Source: Microbacterium sp. zg-Y1090 (GTDB taxonomy: Bacteria; Actinomycetota; Actinomycetes; Actinomycetales; Microbacteriaceae). Taken from it: a stretch of 64,000 nucleotides of DNA. Positions 35,725 through 44,668 of this stretch are shown here, piece by piece. Position 1 is the stretch's first letter. Each line of letters opens with the position of its first letter. The stretch is from contig NZ_CP126742.1 of NCBI RefSeq assembly GCF_030246945.1, positions 806,001-870,000 on the forward strand, given 5' to 3'. A program made the position numbers and the translations under genes. A model generated the notes under the pieces. The model was given only the letters and a program-made list of their open reading frames with translations, ran no database searches and was not told the DNA's origin.

Positions 35725-35780
35725 GCGCCGGCAGCCGCTGCGCCGGCAGCCGCTGCGCCGCCAGCCGCTGCGCCGGCGGC
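35725..35780. repeat. 15-bp tandem repeat between lysC and asd
   Basis: Three and a half units of GCGCCGGCAGCCGCT (35725-35739, 35740-35754, 35755-35769 with one mismatch, partial 35770-35780), directly after lysC and 9 bp before the TAGACT (35789-35794) that may be the asd -10. The copy number may vary between strains. Confidence 0.75.
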
Positions 35781-35791
35781 CTCGCCGCTAG

Positions 35792-36913
<1,122 letters not shown>

Positions 36914-36985
36914 CCCCGGCAGGGCCCGGCCCACCTGGATGCCGGCGGTCGGGGCGCCCAGCCGCGCCCAGTAGGATGGACCATC

Positions 36986-38458
36986 GTGATCAAGACGTAC
37001 GATGCCGTTCTCATCGGTGGCGGTATCATGAGCGCCACCCTCGGTACGCTGCTGAAGGAACTTCAGCCTGACTGGGACATCCTCGTCTGCGAGCGACTGG
37101 GCGACGTCGCGCTGGAAAGCTCCAACGCCTGGAACAACGCCGGCACCGGCCACGCCGCCCTCTGCGAGCTGAACTACATGCCCGAGGGCAAGGACGGCTC
37201 CGTCGATCCCGCGAAGGCCGTCGCCATCAACGAGCAGTTCCAGCAGAGCCGACAGCTGTGGTCGTCTCTGGTCGAGCGTGGCATCCTCGACGAGCCGTCG
37301 ACCTTCATCAACGCCACCCCGCACATGACCTTCGTGCGCGGCGAGAAGGACGTCGCCTACCTCAAGCGCCGCTACGAGACGCTCAGGGAGCAGCCGCTGT
37401 TCGAGGGCATCGAGTACAGCGAGGACTCCCGCGTCATCAACCAGTGGGCGCCGCTGCTGATGCAGCGTCGTCTCAAGGGCGAGCCGTTCGCGGCCACCCG
37501 CGTGCCGGCCGGCACCGACATCGAGTTCGGCGCGCTGACGCGCCAGCTGTTCGCCCACCTGACCGAGCAGGGAACCGACGTCGTCGTCAACTGCGAGGTG
37601 CGCAAGCTCAAGAAGCAGAAGGACGGGACGTGGAAGGTCTCGTTCCGCAACACCGTCGGTCGCACCCCGGGCGCCGTCAACGCGCGCTTCGTCTTCGTCG
37701 GCGCGGGCGGCTGGGCGCTGAAGCTGCTGCAGCGCTCGGGCATCCCCGAGATCAAGGGGTACGGCGTCTTCCCGATCGGCGGCCAGTTCCTCAAGACCAC
37801 GACGCCCGAGGTCGTCGCCCAGCACAAGGCCAAGGTCTACTCGCAGGCCTCGGTGGGCGCGCCTCCCATGTCGGTGCCCCACCTCGACACCCGCGTCGTC
37901 GACGGCGAGACCTCGCTGCTGTTCGGCCCGTTCGCGACCTTCAGCCCGAAGTTCCTCAAGAACGGCTCGGTGCTCGACCTCGTCACCCAGGTGCGCCCGC
38001 ACAATCTGCTCCCGATGCTGAAGGTGGCCATCGACAACCCGTCGCTGATCTCCTACCTCGTCGGCGAGCTGCTCAAGAACAAGGCGAAGAAAGTCGACAG
38101 CCTGCGGGAGTTCGTCCCGACCGCCAAGGATGACGACTGGGAGCTCATCCAGGCCGGCCAGCGTGCCCAGGTCATGAAGAAGGACCCCGAGAAGGGCGGC
38201 ATCCTGCAGTTCGGCACGGAGGTCGTCGCGGCGGAGGACGGCACCATCGCCGGACTCCTCGGTGCATCGCCGGGCGCGTCCACGGGTGCGTCGATCATGC
38301 TCGGCCTGCTCAAGCGCTGCTTCCCCGAGCGCCACGACGAGTGGGAGCCGCGCCTGCGCGAGCTCATCCCGAGCTACGGCGAGACGCTGAACCCGCGTCC
38401 GGAAGCGGCACGGGAATCGATGGATGCCACGGCCGCCGTCCTCGGCATCCAGCCGTAG
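36986..38458 (+). CDS. mqo: Malate:quinone oxidoreductase
   Basis: Membrane-associated FAD enzyme that oxidises malate to oxaloacetate and passes electrons to quinone; 490 aa. FAD fold YDAVLIGGGIMSATLGTLLK, then LESSNAWNNAGTGHAALCEL and INQWAPLLMQRR, and near the end GLLGASPGASTGASIMLGLL, all Mqo hallmarks. GTG 36986 follows TAGGAT (36972-36977) by 8 nt with no ribosome-binding site, close to the leaderless pattern. The pyrimidine-dimer glycosylase gene starts 9 bp after the stop. Confidence 0.96.
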   Translation: MIKTYDAVLIGGGIMSATLGTLLKELQPDWDILVCERLGDVALESSNAWNNAGTGHAALCELNYMPEGKDGSVDPAKAVAINEQFQQSRQLWSSLVERGILDEPSTFINATPHMTFVRGEKDVAYLKRRYETLREQPLFEGIEYSEDSRVINQWAPLLMQRRLKGEPFAATRVPAGTDIEFGALTRQLFAHLTEQGTDVVVNCEVRKLKKQKDGTWKVSFRNTVGRTPGAVNARFVFVGAGGWALKLLQRSGIPEIKGYGVFPIGGQFLKTTTPEVVAQHKAKVYSQASVGAPPMSVPHLDTRVVDGETSLLFGPFATFSPKFLKNGSVLDLVTQVRPHNLLPMLKVAIDNPSLISYLVGELLKNKAKKVDSLREFVPTAKDDDWELIQAGQRAQVMKKDPEKGGILQFGTEVVAAEDGTIAGLLGASPGASTGASIMLGLLKRCFPERHDEWEPRLRELIPSYGETLNPRPEAARESMDATAAVLGIQP

Positions 38459-38466
38459 GCGCCCGC

Positions 38467-38901
38467 GTGCGCCTGTGGTCGCTGCACCCTGCGGTGCTCG
38501 ACCGCGCGGCGCTGGTCGCCTGCTGGCGTGAGGGCCTGCTGGCGCAGGCGGTGCTCGCGGGCGCGACCCGCGGGTACACGCGGCATCCGCAGCTCGAACG
38601 GTTCCGCGCCTGCGCCGACCCCCAGGACGCCATCGGGCACTTCCTCGCGGCGGTGCAGGCGGAGGCCACCGCACGCGGATACCGCTTCGATGCGACGCGC
38701 ATCCGGCGAGCGGGCGCCGCGAACCCCGCCATCCCCGTGACCGACGGGCAGCTCGCCTTCGAACTCGAGCACCTTCGGCGCAAGGTCGCCGAGCGGTCGC
38801 CGGAGTGGCTGCTGCGCCTGCCCATCGCGGGCGCCGCGGTGCCTGCCGGGCCGTCGTTCGTCGCGGTGCCCGGGCCCGTCGCCACGTGGGAGCGGCCCTA
38901 G
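38467..38901 (+). CDS. Pyrimidine dimer DNA glycosylase family protein
   Basis: A 144-residue protein of the Pyr_excise (phage T4 endonuclease V-like) family, which removes UV-induced pyrimidine dimers by glycosylase/AP-lyase action. Recognised by the N-terminus RLWSLHPAVLDRAALVACWR followed by EGLLAQAVLAGATRGY and HPQLERFRACADPQDAIGHF. The GTG at 38467 lies 9 bp after the mqo stop, so it is probably co-transcribed with mqo. The strongly repetitive segment begins shortly after its stop. Assignment rests on the N-terminal signature. Confidence 0.85.
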   Translation: MRLWSLHPAVLDRAALVACWREGLLAQAVLAGATRGYTRHPQLERFRACADPQDAIGHFLAAVQAEATARGYRFDATRIRRAGAANPAIPVTDGQLAFELEHLRRKVAERSPEWLLRLPIAGAAVPAGPSFVAVPGPVATWERP

Positions 38902-38978
38902 CCCGGCGGCGGAGCCGCGGCCGGCCTGCGGGGGCGCGCGGCGCGGCGCGCGCGGCGCGGGCCGCGCGGCGCGGGTTT

Positions 38979-39446
38979 GGGTCGCGTATCGGTTCCCGAG
39001 CCGGGTGTTGCGGGGGTTTGGGTCGTGTATCGGTTCCCGAACGTGGGGTGGCCGTGGCGGCGGGGGTTCGGGTCGCGTATCGGTTCCCGACCCGGGTGTT
39101 GCGGGGGTTTGGGTCGCGTGTCGGTTCCCGAGCCGGGTGTTGCGGGGGTTCGGGGCGCGTATCGGTTCCCGACCCGGGTGTTGCGCGGGTTTGGGTCGCG
39201 TATCGGGTTCCCGAACGTGGGGTGGCCGTGGCCGCAGGGGTTCGGGGCGCGTATCGGTTCCCGAGCCGGGTGTTGCGGGGGTTTGGGTCGCGTATCGGTT
39301 CCCGAACGTGGGGTGGCCGTGGCCGCGGGGGTTCGGGTCGCGTGTCGGTTCCCGAGCCGGGTGTTGCGGGGGTTTGGGTCGTGTATCGGTTCCCGAACGT
39401 GGGGTGGCCGTGGCGGCGGGGGTTTGGGGCGCGTATCGGTTCCCGA
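38979..39446 (+). repeat. Bipartite tandem repeat array (cluster 2), 11 cores
   Basis: Eleven 21-bp cores (GGGTCGCGTATCGGTTCCCG + A, with few substitutions) start at 38979, 39020, 39070, 39111, 39152, 39193, 39244, 39285, 39335, 39376 and 39426. Between cores are only two spacer types: a 20-bp one (GCCGGGTGTTGCGGGGGTTT) and a 29-bp one (ACGTGGGGTGGCCGTGGCGG plus CGGGGGTTC), giving 41-bp and 50-bp periods in the order S L S S S L S L S L. The core contains TCGG-N3-CCGA. The stretch 38902-38978 before it is low-complexity GC-rich sequence. Not a CRISPR, because spacers recur. Confidence 0.92.
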
Positions 39447-39458
39447 ACCGCCTGGTCG

Positions 39459-39679
39459 GTGGTCGCGGTACTCGTTCTCGCGCTCACGGTCGCGGTCACG
39501 GCGCTGATCTGGCTGGCGTGGGCGGCGAAGCGGATGCCGGCGGGGCAGGTCCTGGGCCGGACGCTGCTCGTGATCTTCGTGCCGGCCGTCGGCGCGATCG
39601 CCTGGCTCGTGGGCGACCTGCGCGCAGGGGCAGCGGCCCGCAGACGAAGCGAGCTTGCCGTCGCTCCGCCTGACCGGGG
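39459..39679 (+). pseudogene. PLDc_N-like small membrane protein, probable remnant
   Basis: From GTG 39459 the frame encodes a helix (VVAVLVLALTVAVTALIWLA), a short basic loop and a second helix (LLVIFVPAVGAIAWLVGDL). This resembles the two-helix PLDc_N domain of small actinobacterial membrane proteins. No stop occurs in frame where such a protein should end; the frame stays open to 39962, antisense to the sigma-factor gene. A stop (TGA at 39671) exists in another frame, so a late frameshift is possible. The start directly abuts the repeat array, with no promoter or ribosome-binding site. Probably a truncated or decaying gene. Confidence 0.4.
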
Positions 39680-40921
39680 TCAGAGCGCAGCGGCCTTGCC
39701 GCGCAGCACTGCAGCCTCGCGCTCATTCGCAGTGAGCTTCGCCGCTGCCAGCAGCTCGGTTCGCGCTTCGTCGGCGCGACCCAGTCGTGCCAGCAGCTCG
39801 CCGCGCACGCTCGGCAGCAGGTGCGAACCGCGCAGGGCGCCCTCGGACCGCAGCTCGTCGACGATCCGCAGTGCCGTCGCCGGCCCGGTGGCCATCGACA
39901 CCGCCACCGCGCGGTTGAGCGCGACGACCGGACTCGGGGCGACCCGCCCGAGGGCTTCGTAGAGCAGCACGATCCGCTCCCAGTCGGTCTCAGCGACGCT
40001 CGGCGCGACGGCGTGACACAGGGCGATCGCCGCCTGCAGCGCGTACGGGCCGCGGCCGCGGCCGGCGGCATCCGCCCGAGCCAGCGCCGCCGCGCCGCGG
40101 ATGATCTGCGCGCGGTCCCACCGTGAGCGGTCCTGATCGGTGAGCAGCACCGGTGAGCCGTCACGGGCGGTGCGCGCGGCGAACCGCGACGACTGCAGCT
40201 CCATCAGCGCGACGAGGGCGTGGGCCTCCGGCTCGCGGGGGACCAGGCCCGCCAGCACCCGGCCGAGCCGCAGCGCCTCTGCCGCGAGCTCCTCACGCAC
40301 CCACCGGTCGCCGCCGGTGGCCGCGTAGCCCTCGGTGTAGACGAGGTACACGACGCCGAGCACGCCGCGCAGGCGCTCGCGCCACTCGGAGGGTTCGGGT
40401 GTCTCGAACGGCACCCGTGCCGCAGCGAGCGTCTTCTTCGCCCTCGTGATGCGCGCCTGCACCGTCGGCACCGGCACCAGCAGCATCCGCGCGATCTCCT
40501 GCGTCGACAGCCCGCCCACGACGCGCAGAGTGAGCGCGATCTGCGAAGTGGGGGAGAGCACCGGGTGGCACGCGGTGAACACCAGTCGCAGCACGTCGTC
40601 GTCGATCGGCTCATCGGCCTCCGCGGGGGGTACGGCGAGAGCGGCTGTCGGGTCCGCGGCGATCGCACGGTAGCGCTCGTCGCGGGCGCTCCGCCGCCGC
40701 CAGGCGTCGATCACACGCCGACGGGCGACGGCGGTCAGCCACGCGCCGGGACGGCGCGGGATGCCGGCATCCGGCCATGTCTGCAGCGCCTCGACGAGCG
40801 CCTCCTGAGCGGCATCCTCCGCCAGTCCGATGTCGCCGGTGGTCTTGGCGAGCACCGCGATGATACGCGGTCCCTCGATGCGCCAGACGGCGTCGATCTC
40901 GCGCGCCGTGCGGTCCGTCAT
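39680..40921 (-). CDS. ECF42-type RNA polymerase sigma factor
   Basis: A 413-residue extracytoplasmic-function sigma factor. Sigma region 2 (IIAVLAKTTGDIGLAEDAAQ, ALVEALQTWPDAGIPRRPGA), region 4 (QIALTLRVVGGLSTQEIARM), and a long C-terminal TPR-like extension (DUF6596) typical of ECF42. The DGPF/YCII-domain gene immediately upstream is the hallmark partner of this class. There is no anti-sigma gene; the C-terminal extension is thought to regulate activity. ATG 40921 or the adjacent ATG 40924 is the start, with GGGAG upstream. The gap to the DGPF stop is 15-18 bp, so they are co-transcribed. Confidence 0.9.
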   Translation of the reverse strand: MTDRTAREIDAVWRIEGPRIIAVLAKTTGDIGLAEDAAQEALVEALQTWPDAGIPRRPGAWLTAVARRRVIDAWRRRSARDERYRAIAADPTAALAVPPAEADEPIDDDVLRLVFTACHPVLSPTSQIALTLRVVGGLSTQEIARMLLVPVPTVQARITRAKKTLAAARVPFETPEPSEWRERLRGVLGVVYLVYTEGYAATGGDRWVREELAAEALRLGRVLAGLVPREPEAHALVALMELQSSRFAARTARDGSPVLLTDQDRSRWDRAQIIRGAAALARADAAGRGRGPYALQAAIALCHAVAPSVAETDWERIVLLYEALGRVAPSPVVALNRAVAVSMATGPATALRIVDELRSEGALRGSHLLPSVRGELLARLGRADEARTELLAAAKLTANEREAAVLRGKAAAL

Positions 40922-40939
40922 CATCTCACTCCCGGCCGC

Positions 40940-41398
40940 TCACGGCCCGTCGGCACCGGAGGGGATGCCCTCGCCGGCGGCGGTGTCCAGTTCACGGCGC
41001 CACTGCTTCTCCTTCTGGATGTACTCGTTGTCCTCGTAGGCGGCGAAGTCGGAGTCGTCGGTCATCCGCCGCACCTCGATCTTGTTGCCAGGGCCGAGCG
41101 GTGCGCGGCTGGCCCACTCCACGGCCTCCTCCTGCGTGCCGACCTGGATCGTCCAGAACCCGTTGAACAGCTCGTGGGTCTCTCCGTACGGGCCATCGGT
41201 GATGATCGGCTCGTCGGCGGTGAACTCCACGACGGCACCCTGCGCGGCATCCGTCAGACCATCGCCTCCGAGCAGCACACCGGCCTTCATCATGGACTCG
41301 TTGTAGGCGCCCATCGCGTTGATGACGGCCTCGAAGTCCATGTCCTCGTAACTCTGCTCAGAGCCGCTGTTGCGCATGATGAGCATGTACTTCGCCAT
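40940..41398 (-). CDS. DGPF (YCII-related) domain protein
   Basis: A 152-residue DGPF protein. Family signatures: KYMLIMRNS at the start, TDGPYGETHELFNGFWTIQV containing the DGP(Y/F) motif, and SRAPLGPGNKIEVR. These proteins are genomic partners of ECF42 sigma factors; their biochemical role is unknown. GGGGAA lies before the ATG at 41398. Divergent from tdk. First gene of the DGPF-ECF42 pair. Confidence 0.9.
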   Translation of the reverse strand: MAKYMLIMRNSGSEQSYEDMDFEAVINAMGAYNESMMKAGVLLGGDGLTDAAQGAVVEFTADEPIITDGPYGETHELFNGFWTIQVGTQEEAVEWASRAPLGPGNKIEVRRMTDDSDFAAYEDNEYIQKEKQWRRELDTAAGEGIPSGADGP

Positions 41399-41495
41399 GA
41401 TGTTCCCCTTTTGTCTCGGCGGGAGCCCGAGCGGCCCCTCCACTATCGCGTCGAACGGGCGCGGGCGGAATCGACATCCTGCGTAGACTTCCGTG

Positions 41496-42137
41496 GTGGC
41501 CAAACTGTACTTCCGCTACGGGGCGATGAACTCCGGCAAGTCGACGGCTCTGCTGCAGGCGGCGTACAACTACGAGGAGCGCGGTCAGCACGTCCTGCTC
41601 GCGAAGCCCGCCATCGACACGAAGGGCGCGGGGGAGATCTCGAGCCGGCTGGGCATGACCCGGCCCGTGGACTTCCTCATCTCCCCGGATGCCGACCTGC
41701 GTGCGCTCTTCTCCGAGCACCGGGCGCGCGTGCGGGCGGAGGCGGCCGCGGCGCTCGTGCCGGACGGCCCCACCGACGTGGCGTGCCTGCTGGTGGACGA
41801 AGCGCAGTTCCTCACCCGCGAGCAGGTCGACGACCTGCTGCGGATCACGGTGGAGGAGGGGGTGCCGGTGCTGGCATATGGCATCCGCACCGACTTCCAG
41901 ACGCGCGCGTTCCCCGGTTCGGCGAGACTCATGGAGCTGTCCCACTCGCTGGAGGAGCTCAAGACCATCTGCCGCTGCGGTCGCAAGGCGCTGTTCAACG
42001 CGCGCCTGGTGGGTGGGCGCTTCGTCTTCGACGGCGACCAGGTCGCCATCGACGAGCTCTCAGCCGACCGGGTCACCTACGAGTCGATGTGCGCGGAGTG
42101 CTATCTGCGTGCCTCCGGCGGTCGGCTCGACGGCTGA
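41496..42137 (+). CDS. tdk: Thymidine kinase
   Basis: Type II thymidine kinase, 213 aa, phosphorylates thymidine to dTMP with ATP in nucleotide salvage. P-loop FRYGAMNSGKSTALLQAAYN, Walker B LLVDEAQFL, lasso region and zinc-binding Cys in ICRCGRKALFNAR and MCAECYLR. Two consecutive GTGs occur at 41493 and 41496; the second is chosen because TAGACT (41484-41489) ends exactly 6 nt before it, the leaderless spacing seen repeatedly in this window. Confidence 0.96.
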   Translation: MAKLYFRYGAMNSGKSTALLQAAYNYEERGQHVLLAKPAIDTKGAGEISSRLGMTRPVDFLISPDADLRALFSEHRARVRAEAAAALVPDGPTDVACLLVDEAQFLTREQVDDLLRITVEEGVPVLAYGIRTDFQTRAFPGSARLMELSHSLEELKTICRCGRKALFNARLVGGRFVFDGDQVAIDELSADRVTYESMCAECYLRASGGRLDG

Positions 42138-42157
42138 CCTCGCGCAGTGCGTGGGGT

Positions 42158-42195
42158 TGCATGGTCTGACCACTGCGACTATCGTGGTCGGGCCA
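42158..42195 (+). promoter_or_regulatory. lldR promoter with two operator-like palindromes
   Basis: TTGCAT (42158-42163), 16-bp spacer, TATCGT (42180-42185). Within it TGGTCTGACCA (42162-42172) fits the TNGTNNNACNA pattern reported for Corynebacterium LldR. A second site TGGTCGGGCCA (42185-42195) fits with one mismatch and is embedded in the perfect palindrome CGTGG-N5-CCACG. The centres are 23 bp apart, about two helical turns, so the regulator could block the promoter and repress its own operon. Confidence 0.62.
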
Positions 42196-42216
42196 CGAAG
42201 GGGAGGACCTGCGCCG

Positions 42217-42915
42217 ATGACGGACACCACGACGCCGCCCGCGCGCGCCTGGAAGACCGTGCTCGACAAGATCGAGACGGATCTGCTGGAGGGCCGGCTC
42301 GGCCCCGGCGATCGCCTTCCCTCGGAGCGCGACCTCGTCGCCCAGCTGGGCGTGGGGCGCTCCAGCGTCCGCGAGGCCTTGCGGGTCCTCGAGGTCATGG
42401 GGCTCATCCGCACGGGCACCGGCTCCGGACCGTCCGCCGGGGCGATCGTGATCTCCTCGCCCACCGGCGGCATGTCTGCCTTCCTGCGGCTGCAGGTGGC
42501 TGCGCAGGGCTTCCCCATCGATGACGTCGTCGCCACGCGCCTGTTCGTCGAGGAATGGGTGGTGGGGACCCTCGCCCACGCTGCCTCACCGGATCTCGCC
42601 ACGGCACGTGCCACCGTCGAAGCGATGGATGCCGCACCCCTGCCGCCGACGGAGTTCCTGGCGCTCGACGCCCAGTTCCACTACGCCCTGGCCGCAGCAT
42701 CGGGCAACACGGTGGTGGCGGCCACCATGGCAGGGCTGCGCTCGGCCATCGAGGGCTACACCGCAGAGGTCGCCGGCCGCGTAGCCGACTGGGATGCCGC
42801 CTCGGAGCGCCTGCGACACGAGCACCATGAGATCCTCGCCGCCATCGACGCCGGCGACGCCGAACGCGCACGCGCCCTCATCCCCCAGCACATCTCCGGG
42901 TACTACGTACCCTGA
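42217..42915 (+). CDS. lldR: GntR/FadR-family regulator (probable lactate repressor)
   Basis: A 232-residue FadR-subfamily regulator. Winged helix [20 protein letters not shown] followed by [20 protein letters not shown], and a C-terminal FCD ligand-binding domain with acidic/His metal-site residues ([38 protein letters not shown]). AAGGGGAGGA is a strong ribosome-binding site. lldD follows after 14 bp, so a lactate-responsive repressor of the lactate operon is the natural reading. The symbol is inferred from context and the operator. Confidence 0.85.
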   Translation: MTDTTTPPARAWKTVLDKIETDLLEGRLGPGDRLPSERDLVAQLGVGRSSVREALRVLEVMGLIRTGTGSGPSAGAIVISSPTGGMSAFLRLQVAAQGFPIDDVVATRLFVEEWVVGTLAHAASPDLATARATVEAMDAAPLPPTEFLALDAQFHYALAAASGNTVVAATMAGLRSAIEGYTAEVAGRVADWDAASERLRHEHHEILAAIDAGDAERARALIPQHISGYYVP

Positions 42916-42929
42916 TCGGAAGGACTCCC

Positions 42930-44207
42930 ATGGTCCAGCGCCAGTTGCCCAAGCCCGCCGAACTGCTCGAGCTGATGCAGTTCAAGAAGCCCGAGTTCAA
43001 CGCCACCAAGCGCCGCCTTGACAGTGCCCTGACCATCGGTGACCTGCGCAAGATCGCCAAGCGTCGCACGCCGAAGGCGGCGTTCGACTACACCGATGGC
43101 GCGGCCGAGGGTGAGCTGTCCCTGGCCCGAGCCCGTCAGGCCTTCGAGGACATCGAGTTCCACCCGGATGTGCTGCGTCCCGCCGAGCACGTCGACACGT
43201 CCGTCGAGATCCTGGGCGGACGCTCGGCGCTGCCCTTCGGTATCGCGCCCACCGGATTCACTCGACTGATGCAGACCGAGGGGGAGACCGCCGGCGCGGG
43301 TGCGGCGGCTGCCGCCGGCATCCCGTTCACGCTCTCCACGCTCGGGACGACGTCTATCGAGGACGTCAAGTCCACCAACCCGCACGGGCGCAACTGGTTC
43401 CAGCTCTACGTGATGCGCGACCGCGACATCTCGTACGGGCTGGCGAAGCGCGCGGCCGAAGCCGGATTCGACACGCTGATGTTCACCGTCGACACACCCA
43501 TCGCCGGGGCGCGCCTGCGCGACAAGCGCAACGGGTTCTCGATCCCGCCGCAGCTGACGCTGGGTACGATCCTCAACGCGATTCCGCGGCCGTGGTGGTG
43601 GATCGACTTCCTCACCACCCCGAAGCTCGAGTTCGCGTCGCTGTCGACCACCGGCGGCACGGTCGGCGAGCTGCTGAACGCGGCGATGGACCCCACCATC
43701 AGCTACGACGATCTCGAGATCATCCGCGGCATCTGGCCCGGCAAGATCGTCATCAAGGGCGTGCAGAACGTCGCGGACAGCAAGCGGCTGATCGACCTCG
43801 GCGTCGACGGCATCATCCTCTCCAACCACGGCGGCCGTCAGCTGGACCGTGCCCCGATCCCGTTCCACCTGCTGCCGCAGGTCGTGCGCGAGGTCGGCAA
43901 GGATGCCACCGTGATGGTCGACACGGGCATCATGAACGGTGCCGACATCGTGGCGTCGATGGCGCTCGGGGCGAAGTTCACCCTTATCGGCCGCGCCTAC
44001 CTGTACGGCCTGATGGCGGGCGGCCGGGCGGGTGTCGACCGGACTATCGAGATCCTCCGCACCGAGATCGAGCGGACGATGGCGCTGCTGGGCGTCTCGA
44101 GCATCGAGGAACTCGAGCCGCGTCACGTCACGCAGCTGCAGCGGCTCACGCCGGTGGGCCAGCCGACGCGTGCGGTGCGCCCGCAGCAGGTGCCCGCGCG
44201 GGGCTGA
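42930..44207 (+). CDS. lldD: L-lactate dehydrogenase (FMN, quinone-linked)
   Basis: FMN-dependent alpha-hydroxy-acid oxidising enzyme, 425 aa, converts L-lactate to pyruvate and feeds electrons to the respiratory chain. TIM-barrel signatures: [43 protein letters not shown], and the catalytic His segment [22 protein letters not shown] precedes the ATG. In an operon with lldR. Other family members (glycolate or mandelate oxidase) cannot be wholly excluded, but the regulator context supports lactate. Repeat cluster 3 starts about 75 bp after the stop. Confidence 0.92.
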   Translation: MVQRQLPKPAELLELMQFKKPEFNATKRRLDSALTIGDLRKIAKRRTPKAAFDYTDGAAEGELSLARARQAFEDIEFHPDVLRPAEHVDTSVEILGGRSALPFGIAPTGFTRLMQTEGETAGAGAAAAAGIPFTLSTLGTTSIEDVKSTNPHGRNWFQLYVMRDRDISYGLAKRAAEAGFDTLMFTVDTPIAGARLRDKRNGFSIPPQLTLGTILNAIPRPWWWIDFLTTPKLEFASLSTTGGTVGELLNAAMDPTISYDDLEIIRGIWPGKIVIKGVQNVADSKRLIDLGVDGIILSNHGGRQLDRAPIPFHLLPQVVREVGKDATVMVDTGIMNGADIVASMALGAKFTLIGRAYLYGLMAGGRAGVDRTIEILRTEIERTMALLGVSSIEELEPRHVTQLQRLTPVGQPTRAVRPQQVPARG

Positions 44208-44278
44208 CGCGCCGTTCGTCGCCCGCGCCGGGGCTTCCGCGCGTGCGCGGCCGCCGCGCGCGCCGCGCGCGCACCTCG

Positions 44279-44640
44279 TCGCGCGCTTCGACGCGCGCTT
44301 CGACGCGCGCTTCGAGTGTCGCGAACGGTGGGTTGCGGTGCGGGGTACCCGCCCTTTGCGACACCGGAGCGGCGCGGGCGAGCGTGGCGTGGGCGCGCGG
44401 CGGGGAGCGCGCGGGGTCGTCGCGCGCTTCGAGTGTCGCGAACGGTGGGTTTGCGGTGCGGGATACCCGCCCTTTGCGACACCGGAGCGGCGCGGGGGAG
44501 CGTGGCGTGGGCGCGCGGGGCATCGCGCGCTTCGAGTGTCGCGAACGGTGGGTCGAGGCGCGGGGAACCCGCCCTTCGTGACACCGGAGCGGCGCGGGGG
44601 GCCGCGAGGCGGCGCGGGGGAGCGGCGCGGGAGGCCGCGA
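44279..44640. repeat. Intergenic repeat cluster 3 (hairpin units and 12-bp repeats)
   Basis: The 460-bp gap between lldD and the convergent HAD gene is repetitive. It starts with three 12-bp units GCGCGCTTCGAC (about 44281-44316). Three large units follow, each with an imperfect hairpin: GTGTCGCGAAC-GTGGGT, a GC-rich loop, then ACCCGCC-TGCGACAC (44316-44364, 44433-44482, 44536-44584). GAGCGGCGCGGG-type filler separates them (117- and 103-bp periods) and GC-rich low-complexity sequence runs to 44668. No protein gene seen; long open frames are shadows. A family different from clusters 1 and 2. Confidence 0.85.
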
Positions 44641-44668
44641 GGCGGGCGCGGCGCCCGCGGCGGGGGAA

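Noticed and set aside
38979..39446. CRISPR-like repeat/spacer array
   Set aside because: Only two spacer sequences recur many times, and no cas genes are present, so it is a tandem repeat.
38902..39458. Gly/Arg-rich secreted proteins encoded by the repeat array
   Set aside because: The repeat period (41 bp) shifts frame at each unit, so the open frames are a by-product of GC-rich repeats lacking stops.
44208..44668. Protein gene in the gap after lldD
   Set aside because: Only repetitive GC-rich frames with no start signal or domain; described as a repeat cluster.
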